Positions 56,614 to 64,000 of a stretch of 64,000 bases of DNA are shown in pieces (positions within the stretch are counted from its first letter, which is position 1; each line of letters starts with the position of its first letter). The translations under genes and the position numbers were made by a program. Origin of the DNA: Dyella humicola. GTDB lineage: Bacteria > Pseudomonadota > Gammaproteobacteria > Xanthomonadales > Rhodanobacteraceae. The stretch covers positions 1 to 64,000 of the forward strand of contig NZ_JAPDPC010000005.1 in the NCBI RefSeq assembly GCF_026283945.1. The letters are read 5' to 3'. The notes under the pieces were generated by a model, which did no database searches, was not told where the DNA came from, and saw only the letters and a list, made by a program, of their open reading frames with translations.

Positions 56614-56892
56614 ATGTCAGACACGATTGAATTGCTGGAGGCCATCGGCCGAGACGCCTCGCTGCGTTACGCCTCGACCGAGGACCTGACCCACATGCTC
56701 GAACAGGCGCAGGCGTCGGAGGCACTCGCGGCGTCGGTGGCGTCCGGTGAACCTTCTCGGCTATTCGAGGAGTTTGGGCACAAGCCCATGCATGCGCCGC
56801 AGATTTCCCAGTCGCCCGGTCACGAGGACGACGAGCCGGATGAAGATGACGGCGATGAGCCGCATCAACCCCCGGTTCCCGATCTCGGCTAG
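56614..56892 (+). CDS. Putative split-borosin precursor peptide
   Basis: A 92-residue protein. Residues 1-52 (MSDTIELLEAIGRDASLRYA..., ...LAASVASGEPSRLFEEF) form a small helical domain of the type that borosin precursors, Nif11-like leaders and LigA-like proteins use for enzyme recognition (an xxLLxxIGRDxxL start and a SGE turn). Residues 53-70 (GHKPMHAPQISQSPGH) are a flexible candidate core, 71-83 an acidic tract, and 84-92 end in QPPVPDLG. The core lacks the Val/Ile/Gly-rich stretch of classic borosins, so the methylation site is uncertain. AGGGGGAA precedes the ATG. Confidence 0.7.
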   Translation: MSDTIELLEAIGRDASLRYASTEDLTHMLEQAQASEALAASVASGEPSRLFEEFGHKPMHAPQISQSPGHEDDEPDEDDGDEPHQPPVPDLG

Positions 56893-56921
56893 TCGTCGCC
56901 CCAGCGACAGACGACATCAAC

Positions 56922-58712
56922 ATGCCTCGGCCACCGAGCCGGTTCTGGTCATGCCCAGTACTCCTGGGCATGGCTTGCTGCACGCTTTTGCCGACCGTCC
57001 ATGCCACGACGCCCCTGACGGATCGAACCGAATTTCTCCACCGGGCCGAGAGCCTGCGCACGAAAGATCACCCGCAGTTCGTCCAGATGTTGGCGCAGAT
57101 CCACGCTGAAACAGGCAGCCTGACGGCGACTGAACAATGGTATCTGCGCTATCTCGATGCATGGGAGACCATGTTCGAGGGTGATTCCGCCAAGTCCGAA
57201 ACCCAATTTCACGATGTAATCGATCACTCCGGTGACGTGACCCTGGCCGCCAAGGCATCGGCGTTGCTCTTGAGCAACCTGGGCATCAATCGACGCTACG
57301 AGGAGGCGTTCGCGCTGGCGAACCGGCTGACCACCGACCTGCCCCAGGTCAAGGACCCACTAGCCCGCTTCATGGTCCTGATGAATCTGTCGCAGATGCT
57401 GAATTTGGCCGGCCAAACCGATTTGGCCATCAAGTACGCAGGCATGCTGGACAGCGCGACCGCTGCTGGGGAGAGCCTGTGCTATCCCCTTTCCCTGCAA
57501 ACCGCTGCGCTCTACAACGGCAAACGCCTGAGCTCGTCCAGCCCGGAACTGCAACGGGCCATCGATACCTGCATAGCCGCCCGGCAACCGGTCGTCTCCA
57601 ACACCATGTGGCTCGTCCTGGGCAGTCTCTACGTGGATGAAGATCAACCGCGCAAAGCTATAGCCCTGCTTGACCGGATCGATTCCAGCATCCGTACCAA
57701 CCATTACTACCCGCACAAGTTGTCGGGACAGGTCATGCGGGCACAGGCCTACGAGAAACTGGGCAACGCCAGTGAGGCCAAAAAGGCTGCGCTTGCTGCC
57801 GTGGCCATGGCCAACCCGGGCGACATCAGCGAGTGGCTGCGGGATGCCTACGAGGTGCTCTACAAGGTCGAGAAAGAGCAGGGCAACACTGCCGCCGCAC
57901 TGTCGAACTACGAGCACTATGTCGCCCAGGACAAGGGCAATCTGAATGACATCAGTGCCAGGACGCAGGCCTATGAATTGGCCCAGCAACGCATGCTTGT
58001 CCAACAGCTCGAAACGGAAGGGCTAAGCAAGCAGAACGACATCCTGCGCTTGCAACAGACACTTGACACCAAGGCGGTCGAGAACAGCCGGCTCTATATC
58101 CTGTTGTTGCTCTTGGTACTGGTATCCGTCACCTTCTGGCTGTTCCGGCTCAAGCGCTCGCAACTTCGTTTCAAGAAGCTGTCCAACCACGACGGTCTTA
58201 CCGGCATTTTCAACCACCAGCATTTTGTCAGTGAGGCCGAACGCGCGCTGCACCTGCTGGAGAGAAAACTTGGCTCTGCCTGCCTGATCTCTCTCGACCT
58301 GGATCATTTCAAGCAGGTCAACGACACCCACGGGCATGCGATGGGCGACGCCGTGCTGAGACGCACCGTTGCCATCTGCCAACAGCAATTGCGCCCGGTC
58401 GACTTGTTCGGACGGCTGGGCGGCGAGGAGTTCGGCATCCTGCTGCTCGACTGCTCTCGCGACCAGGGCATGGCTATCGCCGATCGCATTCGGACGGCCA
58501 TTGGTGCTACCGAAGTGGATAGAGACGGTACGGTCGTATCGTTCTCCGCCAGCTTTGGCCTGGCCTGCACCGATACGTCCGGCTACGGCTTGCAGCGGCT
58601 TTACATGGAAGCGGATGCAGCGCTTTATCGGGCCAAGCACGCCGGGCGCAATCGCGTCATGGCTGATATCGGGAACAACAGTCTGTCCACGCCGTTATCT
58701 TTTTTGCAGTGA
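56922..58712 (+). CDS. TPR-repeat membrane diguanylate cyclase
   Basis: A 596-residue protein: signal peptide or anchor (about 8-28), a periplasmic helical TPR-like sensor region (about 35-345), a coiled coil (about 345-390), one membrane segment (about 391-408) and a cytoplasmic GGDEF domain (about 415-585). The active site reads GGEEF (500-504), with an RxxD inhibitory site (491-494), so it is probably active. It lies 29 bp after the precursor gene and may be read through from it. An unusual neighbour for a RiPP locus. Confidence 0.92.
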   Translation: MPRPPSRFWSCPVLLGMACCTLLPTVHATTPLTDRTEFLHRAESLRTKDHPQFVQMLAQIHAETGSLTATEQWYLRYLDAWETMFEGDSAKSETQFHDVIDHSGDVTLAAKASALLLSNLGINRRYEEAFALANRLTTDLPQVKDPLARFMVLMNLSQMLNLAGQTDLAIKYAGMLDSATAAGESLCYPLSLQTAALYNGKRLSSSSPELQRAIDTCIAARQPVVSNTMWLVLGSLYVDEDQPRKAIALLDRIDSSIRTNHYYPHKLSGQVMRAQAYEKLGNASEAKKAALAAVAMANPGDISEWLRDAYEVLYKVEKEQGNTAAALSNYEHYVAQDKGNLNDISARTQAYELAQQRMLVQQLETEGLSKQNDILRLQQTLDTKAVENSRLYILLLLLVLVSVTFWLFRLKRSQLRFKKLSNHDGLTGIFNHQHFVSEAERALHLLERKLGSACLISLDLDHFKQVNDTHGHAMGDAVLRRTVAICQQQLRPVDLFGRLGGEEFGILLLDCSRDQGMAIADRIRTAIGATEVDRDGTVVSFSASFGLACTDTSGYGLQRLYMEADAALYRAKHAGRNRVMADIGNNSLSTPLSFLQ

Positions 58713-58778
58713 CCCAAGTGAACGGCGATAGGGCGATAGAGGCCGTTGCATCAGCGCGCTCGCTTCGCGGTGTCGTGC

Positions 58779-59642
58779 TCACCCTTCTTCACGAACCCGC
58801 ATGAAGGTGGCAAATCGCGGTTTGCCGTTTGAGGTCAGGCTGCGATATCGATAAGTCACCAGACTCCCGATGGCTGGTGGGTTGCGGCGCTGCGCGTCGG
58901 TGAAACCCGAGCCCAGGCGAAAGCGCATGCCGTCCGGCGTTTCGACCAGCAATGCACCCAGCATGCCGGTGTATTTACCCTTGCCTGGGAGATGCGCGAT
59001 CACCCGTGCCTCCGCGTCGTCATAAGGCTTGAGCTTTAACAAATCGTCGTTGCGCCCAGCGCGGTATAGCGATGCGCCGCGGTGGAGCATCAAGCCTTCA
59101 CCGCCTTGTTTAATCACGCGCTCGAGTTGCACCTCGAGCACGGATTCGTTGGCTACCTTGTATTGCAGCACGGGCTGCACCCAGGGAACGTTCAGCGCGG
59201 TCACTACCCGCTGCAACGCCGGAATGCGTTCGGTAAACGGACCGGGATGCGCCGGCAGATCGAATACCATGTAATAAACGCGGCGCCACGCGGCATCATC
59301 GGCCGGCAGTTGGCGAATGGTGGCCGCCGCCACCTCGAATTCCCCCCGTCCTACCCAAAGCTCGCCATCCATTGGCGTCTTCGGCCAGCGGGCGGTGAAC
59401 CAGATGGGTGCATGGATGGTGGCTCCACTGCGCGTGAGGAGCTTCTCGCCATCCCAATATCCGCGCACGCCGTCGTATTTTTCGCTGACCCAATAATCAT
59501 CAAGCGCGATGCCGGAGTGATAGACGTTCGCCAACATGATGGGCGACGCGATTTCCACGGCCATGACGGGCGAGCTAGCGACAAGACCGATCAAAACGAA
59601 TAACGCGCTGAGGCGGTTACGTGAGCGAGCATCTCGTCGCAT
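58779..59642 (-). CDS. ligE: Periplasmic ATP-dependent DNA ligase (Lig E type)
   Basis: A 287-residue minimal ligase with a signal peptide (about 11-28, ending PVMA). Motif I is KYDGVR (Lys55 would be adenylated); motif III appears as MVFDLP, motif IV as GEGLMLH, motif V as LLKLKP. There is no N-terminal or zinc domain, the architecture of Lig E enzymes thought to act on extracellular or incoming DNA. AAGGAA precedes the ATG. It converges with the GGDEF gene. Confidence 0.9.
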   Translation of the reverse strand: MRRDARSRNRLSALFVLIGLVASSPVMAVEIASPIMLANVYHSGIALDDYWVSEKYDGVRGYWDGEKLLTRSGATIHAPIWFTARWPKTPMDGELWVGRGEFEVAAATIRQLPADDAAWRRVYYMVFDLPAHPGPFTERIPALQRVVTALNVPWVQPVLQYKVANESVLEVQLERVIKQGGEGLMLHRGASLYRAGRNDDLLKLKPYDDAEARVIAHLPGKGKYTGMLGALLVETPDGMRFRLGSGFTDAQRRNPPAIGSLVTYRYRSLTSNGKPRFATFMRVREEG

Positions 59643-59797
59643 GACGCTTCCTTGTGCACCCGGTTCCAGATGCAGAAGGTAAGCCTCGGGCTAGCAGGAG
59701 GGAGCCAGTGCATTGCCCACGATGATGTCGCCTTTCTCCGGGAATCTGCGCCCAGGAAACACGGTTCACTACGACCGAGCGCTTTCCGCCCTGAAAT

Positions 59798-59824
59798 AAA
59801 ACGGGCGCCGAAGCGCCCGTTTTT
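59798..59824 (-). terminator. glnA terminator
   Basis: AAAACGGGCGC and GCGCCCGTTTT flank a 4-nt loop, giving an 11-bp stem with T-runs on both strands. It lies 26 bp after the glnA stop. Confidence 0.9.
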
Positions 59825-59848
59825 CTTTCCACTCTCAGCGCTACGCGA

Positions 59849-61264
59849 TCAGAGCGCGTAGTACATCTGGAACTCCAGCGGATGCGTGCTGGCGCGGTAG
59901 CGGGTCACTTCCTGCATCTTCACGCCGATGTAGGCGTCGATGAAGTCGTCGGTGAACACGCCACCGGCCTTGAGGAAGTCACGGTCCTTGTCGAGCGCTT
60001 CCAGCGCCTGGTCGAGGCTGGAGCATACCTGCGGGATGTTCTTCTCTTCTTCCGGCGGCAGGTCGTACAGATCCTTGTCGGCCGGCGCGCCCGGGTCGAT
60101 CTTGTTGATGATGCCGTCGAGGCCGGCCATCATCAGCGCGGTGAACACCAGGTAGCCGGAGTTCATCGGGTCGGGGAAGCGCACTTCGATGCGACGGCCC
60201 TTCGGGCTGGACACGTACGGAATGCGGCAGCTGGCCGAACGGTTGCGGGCCGAGTAGGCCAGCATCACCGGCGCTTCGTAGCCCGGCACCAGGCGCTTGT
60301 AGCTGTTGGTGGTGGAGTTGGCGAACGCGTTGATGGCCTTGGCATGCTTGAAGATGCCGCCGATGTACCACAGCGCGGTCTGCGACAGGCCGCCGTACAG
60401 ATCACCCGCGAACAGGTTGTTGCCGTCCTTGGACAGCGACTGGTGCACGTGCATGCCGCTACCGTTGTCGCCAACGATCGGCTTGGGCATGAAGGTGACG
60501 GTCTTGCCATTCTGGTGGGCGACGTTCTTGATGACGTACTTCATCGTCATCAGCTCGTCGGCCTTCTGCACCAGCGTGTTGAACCTCACGCCGATCTCGC
60601 ACTGGCCGGCATTGGCCACTTCGTGGTGATGCACTTCGACGACCTGGCCCAGCGACTCGAGCACCTTGCACATGTCGGCGCGCAGGTCACCCAACGAGTC
60701 GACTGGGCTGACCGGGAAGTAGCCACCCTTCACGCCCGGGCGATGACCGGTGTTGTTGTCCTCGTACTTGTAGCGCGAGCTCCATGCAGCCTCTTCCGAG
60801 CCGATTTCGTAGAACACGCGGCCCATGTCGTTCTGCCAGCGCACGGAATCGAAAATGAAGAACTCCGGCTCCGGACCGAAGAAGGCCGTGTCGGCGATGC
60901 CGGTGGACTTGAGGTACGCCTCGCCGCGCTTGGCGATGGAGCGGGGGTCACGACCGTACGCCTGCATGGTCGACGGCTCGAGCACGTCGCAATGCAAGAC
61001 CATCTGGGTGTGCGCGCTGAACGGATCGATATAGGCGGTATCCGGATCCGGCAGCAGGATCATGTCGGACTCGTTGATGCCCTTCCAGCCGCTGATCGAC
61101 GAGCCGTCGAACATCTTGCCGTCCTCGAAGGTGCCTTCGTCGATGGCATGGGCCGGGAACGTGACGTGATGGTGCTTGCCGAGCATGTCGGCAAAGCGGA
61201 AGTCGACGAATTCGACTTCGTGTTCCTGGATCAGATCGAGAACTTTCTGGGCGGCGGACGACAT
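59849..61264 (-). CDS. glnA: Glutamine synthetase type I
   Basis: ATP-dependent synthesis of glutamine from glutamate and ammonia; dodecameric in the family. The 471-residue product has [16 protein letters not shown], the ATP-binding [17 protein letters not shown], the glutamate-binding [11 protein letters not shown] and the adenylylation-site tyrosine in LYDLPPEE, so it is the GlnE-controlled GSI-beta type. ATG at 61264 follows GAGG. Upstream are a sigma54 promoter, a sigma70 promoter and an NtrC box, fitting nitrogen control by the NtrB/NtrC pair encoded 20 kb away. Confidence 0.97.
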   Translation of the reverse strand: MSSAAQKVLDLIQEHEVEFVDFRFADMLGKHHHVTFPAHAIDEGTFEDGKMFDGSSISGWKGINESDMILLPDPDTAYIDPFSAHTQMVLHCDVLEPSTMQAYGRDPRSIAKRGEAYLKSTGIADTAFFGPEPEFFIFDSVRWQNDMGRVFYEIGSEEAAWSSRYKYEDNNTGHRPGVKGGYFPVSPVDSLGDLRADMCKVLESLGQVVEVHHHEVANAGQCEIGVRFNTLVQKADELMTMKYVIKNVAHQNGKTVTFMPKPIVGDNGSGMHVHQSLSKDGNNLFAGDLYGGLSQTALWYIGGIFKHAKAINAFANSTTNSYKRLVPGYEAPVMLAYSARNRSASCRIPYVSSPKGRRIEVRFPDPMNSGYLVFTALMMAGLDGIINKIDPGAPADKDLYDLPPEEEKNIPQVCSSLDQALEALDKDRDFLKAGGVFTDDFIDAYIGVKMQEVTRYRASTHPLEFQMYYAL

Positions 61265-61309
61265 GGACAACCTCGGCGGGCTAAAGGTGAAGAAAACGAC
61301 AGTGTCTTG

Positions 61310-61326
61310 AGCAAGGCTTGTGCCAA
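61310..61326 (-). promoter_or_regulatory. glnA sigma54 promoter
   Basis: On the minus strand TTGGCACAAGCCTTGCT matches the consensus YTGGCACG-N4-TTGCW with GG and GC exactly 10 bp apart. Start of transcription would be near 61298, about 35 nt before the glnA ATG. Confidence 0.88.
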
Positions 61327-61333
61327 GCCGTTG

Positions 61334-61362
61334 GTTCTAAGCTTATCAATGCCTTAGGTCAA
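61334..61362 (-). promoter_or_regulatory. glnA sigma70 promoter
   Basis: On the minus strand TTGACC (61357-61362), a 17-bp spacer and TAGAAC (61334-61339). It lies just upstream of the sigma54 site, like glnAp1 relative to glnAp2 in enteric bacteria. Confidence 0.65.
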
Positions 61363-61411
61363 TACGAACGATCTTGACGCCATCACGTTGCACAATAATG
61401 AAACGCAAGCT

Positions 61412-61428
61412 CGCACCATACTGGTGCA
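61412..61428. promoter_or_regulatory. NtrC enhancer box of glnA
   Basis: CGCACCATACTGGTGCA matches TGCACY-N4-TGGTGCA with one mismatch and has a perfect GCACCA/TGGTGC dyad. Its centre is about 120 bp upstream of the predicted sigma54 start, an enhancer distance. A weaker half-site, TTGCACAATAATG, is at 61388-61400. Confidence 0.8.
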
Positions 61429-61593
61429 ATACTTCCTTGGGCGTGCCCTCTCGGCAAGTGAAGCGCCCGGCTCAAGCGAACTAGCTTGCACCCCCTTTCG
61501 CCCGACCGCCAGCCCATCTCATTCCCGTAAGCTATGCCGCTTTGCGCCGGCATGCCGCCGACGCCCGCCCAACCCGTCCGGAGTGCGTTTTCC

Positions 61594-62388
61594 GTGAGTG
61601 ACCTGATCAACGTCATCCTGCTCGGCATCATCGAGGGCATCACCGAGTTCCTGCCGATCTCGAGCACGGGACATCTGCTGATTGCCGAGAAGTTTGGCCT
61701 GGGCGAACGCTCGGACCTGTTCAACGTCGGCATCCAGGCCGGCGCCATTCTGGCGGTGACCTTCATTTACTGGAGCCGCATCTGGCAGCTGTTCACGCAA
61801 TGGCGTGTGCCGGCCAACCGCGATTACCTAGCGAAATTGCTGGTGGCGTTCCTCATCACTTCGGTACTGGGCTTCATTGCAGTCAATCGCGGCTTCAAGC
61901 TGCCCGAGGCGGTGACGCCGGTGGCCTGGGCGCTGGTGATCGGCGGCGTCTGGATGCTCGCGGCGGAACGGCTGGCTGCTCGGCAGCCGGATCGCACCAC
62001 CGTAACCTGGCGCGTGGCCATCCTGGTCGGCATCGCGCAGATGGTGGCGGGCATCTTCCCGGGCACCTCGCGCTCGGCGGCCACGATCTTCACCGCCATG
62101 CTGGCGGGCACCAGCAACCGCGCGGCGGCCACCGAATTCGCCTTCCTGGTCGGCATTCCCACCATGTACGCCGCCAGCGGCTATGAGTTGCTGAAGGTGG
62201 TCAAGGAAGGCGGCGTGCACGAGGACTGGACCGCGCTGATCGTCGGCTTCATCGTCTCCGGCGTGGTGGGCTTCATCGCGGTGAAGTGGCTGCTCGGCTA
62301 TATCCGCAGCCATCGCTTTACTCCGTTCGCGATTTACCGCATCGCGCTGGGCATTGCCTTGTTGCTGCTGGTGCCGGCGGGCGGCTAG
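61594..62388 (+). CDS. uppP: Undecaprenyl-diphosphate phosphatase
   Basis: Dephosphorylates undecaprenyl pyrophosphate to recycle the carrier lipid of wall and polysaccharide synthesis. The 264-residue integral membrane protein has the (E/Q)xxxE motif EGITEFLPISSTGH (E14, E18) and the PGTSRS motif, with about eight membrane segments. GTG at 61594 follows GGAG. Divergent from glnA, sharing a 329-bp gap. Confidence 0.95.
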   Translation: MSDLINVILLGIIEGITEFLPISSTGHLLIAEKFGLGERSDLFNVGIQAGAILAVTFIYWSRIWQLFTQWRVPANRDYLAKLLVAFLITSVLGFIAVNRGFKLPEAVTPVAWALVIGGVWMLAAERLAARQPDRTTVTWRVAILVGIAQMVAGIFPGTSRSAATIFTAMLAGTSNRAAATEFAFLVGIPTMYAASGYELLKVVKEGGVHEDWTALIVGFIVSGVVGFIAVKWLLGYIRSHRFTPFAIYRIALGIALLLLVPAGG

Positions 62389-62396
62389 ACCTTTTG

Positions 62397-62419
62397 AGGG
62401 GCGCCCTGGCGCCCCTTTT
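62397..62419 (+). terminator. uppP terminator
   Basis: AGGGGCGCC (62397-62405) and GGCGCCCCT (62408-62416) are perfectly complementary and run into TTTT. It lies between the convergent uppP and LysR genes. Confidence 0.85.
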
Positions 62420-62421
62420 CG

Positions 62422-63375
62422 TCACGCGCGGATGCGCTCGGGCTGCGCTGGCACCGCCACGGGCTTCTTGTGCTTACCCGGTTCGTTGCTCTGCTCGAAC
62501 ACCTCGCGTACCCATTCGATGAAGGCCTGCACGCGGGCAGACAGGTGTTTCTTCTGCGGGTAGACGATCCAGACCGGCTTGCCGGTGGAGATGGTGTCCG
62601 TCATCACCAGTTCGAGCTTGCCGAAGTCGAGCATGCAGGCGGCAATGACGTGCGGCGCCTGGGTGATGCCTAGCCCCGCGACCACGGCCTGGATCACCGA
62701 TTCGGCGTCGTTGATCAGCAGGTGTCCATCAATGTCGACCCCCACCTGCCCGCTTGGCGTGTCGAACTGCCACTGGCGCGGGCGGCCGTTGGGCTGGACG
62801 TAGTTGATGCAGCGGTGGTCCTTCAGATCCTCGATGCTCTGCGGCGCCCCGTACTTCGCCAGATAATCCGGCGAGGCGAGCATGACGTTGCGCAGGTAGC
62901 CGATCTTGCGGGCGATCAGGCTGGAATCCTCCAGCGGCCCGACCCGGATGGCGCAGTCGATGCCTTCCTCATTGAGGTCGTAGGCGTAGTCACACATCGA
63001 CAGCTCAAGTCGAATATCCGGATAGCGCTGCTCGAATTCGGCCAGCCTGGGGATGATGACGGTACGACCCACGGCAGCCGGTGCACCAATGCGCAGCTTG
63101 CCGCTGGGCTTGCGGCTGGCGTAGCCGAGCGCCTCGGTGGCCTCGGTGAGATCGGCGAGGATCTCCTTGCAACGTGCATGGAACGAGGCCCCATCGTCGG
63201 TCAATCGCAGCGATCGCGTGGAACGGAACAACAGCCGTGCACCCAGCTGCTCCTCCAGGCGCGAGACGGCGCGACTGACCCCGGATGGCGTCATGCCCAG
63301 TTGGGCGGCAGCGGCGGCAAAGCTCTTGGCCTCGACGACGCGGACAAAGGCGGAGATTGCGGCAAAGTCTTCCAT
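62422..63375 (-). CDS. LysR family regulator
   Basis: A 317-residue LysR protein: helix-turn-helix (FVRVVEAKSFAAAAAQLGMT) and an effector domain (about 90-295) with a basic Lys/His/Pro tail. ATG at 63375 was chosen; a GTG at 63390 is possible. It is divergent from an RND pump adaptor gene with a 145-bp gap holding a palindrome, so it probably regulates the pump. Confidence 0.9.
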   Translation of the reverse strand: MEDFAAISAFVRVVEAKSFAAAAAQLGMTPSGVSRAVSRLEEQLGARLLFRSTRSLRLTDDGASFHARCKEILADLTEATEALGYASRKPSGKLRIGAPAAVGRTVIIPRLAEFEQRYPDIRLELSMCDYAYDLNEEGIDCAIRVGPLEDSSLIARKIGYLRNVMLASPDYLAKYGAPQSIEDLKDHRCINYVQPNGRPRQWQFDTPSGQVGVDIDGHLLINDAESVIQAVVAGLGITQAPHVIAACMLDFGKLELVMTDTISTGKPVWIVYPQKKHLSARVQAFIEWVREVFEQSNEPGKHKKPVAVPAQPERIRA

Positions 63376-63397
63376 AGCTTCGATTTTCACCCTATTC

Positions 63398-63412
63398 GTG
63401 ACTGGCAGTCAC
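63398..63412. promoter_or_regulatory. Palindrome between the LysR and RND adaptor genes
   Basis: GTGACT-GGC-AGTCAC is a perfect dyad in the divergent promoter region, 23 bp from the LysR start. It is a candidate operator, though LysR sites more often read T-N11-A. Confidence 0.45.
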
Positions 63413-63520
63413 TATTGCATTGCACAAAGAGGTATTTATTGAACCAGATGGTACACCTAATCTCTCGCCCCTGTTCGTCGGCGTGCCCCTGCCCCGACGA
63501 GATCATTCTGGGAGCGCGAC

Positions 63521-64000
63521 ATGAAGAAACGATGGATCCTCGCCATTCTTGCCCTGGCCGTGGTGGGCGGCAGCTGGGCCCTGCTGGGCCATAGCGGCGA
63601 CACCCAGGCGCAAACCGCAGCAGCCGGGGCGCCGCCGCCGGTCACGGTATCCCAGGTGCTGGTTCGTCCTGTCGATGACGCCGACGAGTTCACCGGTCGA
63701 CTGCAGGCGGTCGACACCATTCAGTTGCGCCCGCGCGTCGGTGGTTACGTCGATTCGGTGCACTTCCAGGAAGGTACCGCCGTGCGCAAGGGCCAGCTGC
63801 TGTTCCGTATCGATCCGCGTCCTTACCAGGCCGAAGTGGATCGACTCAGCGCAAACCTGAGCCAGGCGCGCTCGGAACAGGTGCTCGCCCAGGCCAATGC
63901 GGAACGTGGACGCCGACTGCTGGAGCAGCACGCCGTCGCCCGTGAAGAGGCCGATCGCCTGGTTACCGCCTCCGAAAGCGCCAAGGCCCAGGTCGCCTCG
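63521..64000 (+). CDS. RND efflux periplasmic adaptor subunit (AcrA/MexE-like), cut by the window end
   Basis: The first 160 residues of a membrane fusion protein. They comprise an N-terminal anchor or signal (about 4-22, WILAILALAVVGGSWALL), the start of the beta-barrel and lipoyl half-domain (VRPVDDADEFTGRLQAVDTI; GGYVDSVHFQEGTAVRKGQLL; IDPRPYQAEVDR) and the first hairpin helix. There is no lipobox cysteine in the leader. GGGAG precedes the ATG. The inner-membrane pump gene should follow outside the window. Confidence 0.9.
   Translation, partial: MKKRWILAILALAVVGGSWALLGHSGDTQAQTAAAGAPPPVTVSQVLVRPVDDADEFTGRLQAVDTIQLRPRVGGYVDSVHFQEGTAVRKGQLLFRIDPRPYQAEVDRLSANLSQARSEQVLAQANAERGRRLLEQHAVAREEADRLVTASESAKAQVAS

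Noticed and set aside
59882-61357. 491-codon frame opposite glnA
   Set aside because: Antisense shadow of glnA.

Overview
The window looks like chromosome of a high-GC gammaproteobacterium of the order Xanthomonadales, probably the Rhodanobacteraceae (Dyella/Luteibacter/Rhodanobacter type). Reasons: tyrS sits back to back with an M23 peptidase and anmK beside an rRNA operon leader; dut, coaBC and a membrane-fused AlgC-type phosphohexomutase are clustered; an ntrBC pair is present; the GC content is high. The genus is inference only. No tRNA, transposase, integrase or CRISPR array was seen. The left edge ends in the leader of an rRNA operon whose genes lie outside the window.

Layout. 1-8.7 kb: rrn promoters, tyrS, peptidoglycan turnover and recycling genes (M23 peptidase, anmK, ampG), xth, pyrE. 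8.7-16.5 kb: algC, dut, coaBC, then an SDR-SDR-LysR module, then radC. 16.9-26.4 kb: argS with an FtsN-like SPOR protein, a four-gene ketone-body/3-hydroxybutyrate operon (bdhA, adc, patatin, HIBADH-like), and divergent speA/speE for spermidine. 26.4-34.8 kb: a REP-like pair, a very strong hairpin, an orphan ParA, sixA, YceI, a phospholipase D lipoprotein, a TonB-like protein and a thiolase. 34.9-40.7 kb: a PAS-GGDEF-EAL enzyme and ntrB/ntrC, with NtrC-type boxes at the ntrB start. 41-46.7 kb: a YadA-like trimeric autotransporter and an S53 (sedolisin-type) protease. 47.5-53.6 kb: a two-component pair and a gene-poor stretch with secreted or membrane proteins of unknown function and dispersed short palindromes. 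53.6-59.6 kb: a MarR-controlled DHA2 pump, then the most notable locus, a split borosin-type peptide N-methyltransferase with a small separate precursor-like protein, followed closely by a TPR-GGDEF protein and a periplasmic Lig E type DNA ligase. 59.8-64 kb: glnA with sigma54 and sigma70 promoters and an NtrC box, uppP, and a LysR gene divergent from an RND pump adaptor cut by the window end.

How parts fit together. NtrB/NtrC in this window probably regulate both themselves and glnA, because near-consensus NtrC boxes occur at both places and glnA has a textbook -24/-12 promoter. Two cyclic-di-GMP enzymes are present, one of them 29 bp after the borosin precursor gene. The best candidate for an undescribed system is 55584-56892: all four residues known to be catalytic in the fungal borosin methyltransferase OphMA are present at the same spacing, and the substrate appears to be a separate 92-residue protein.
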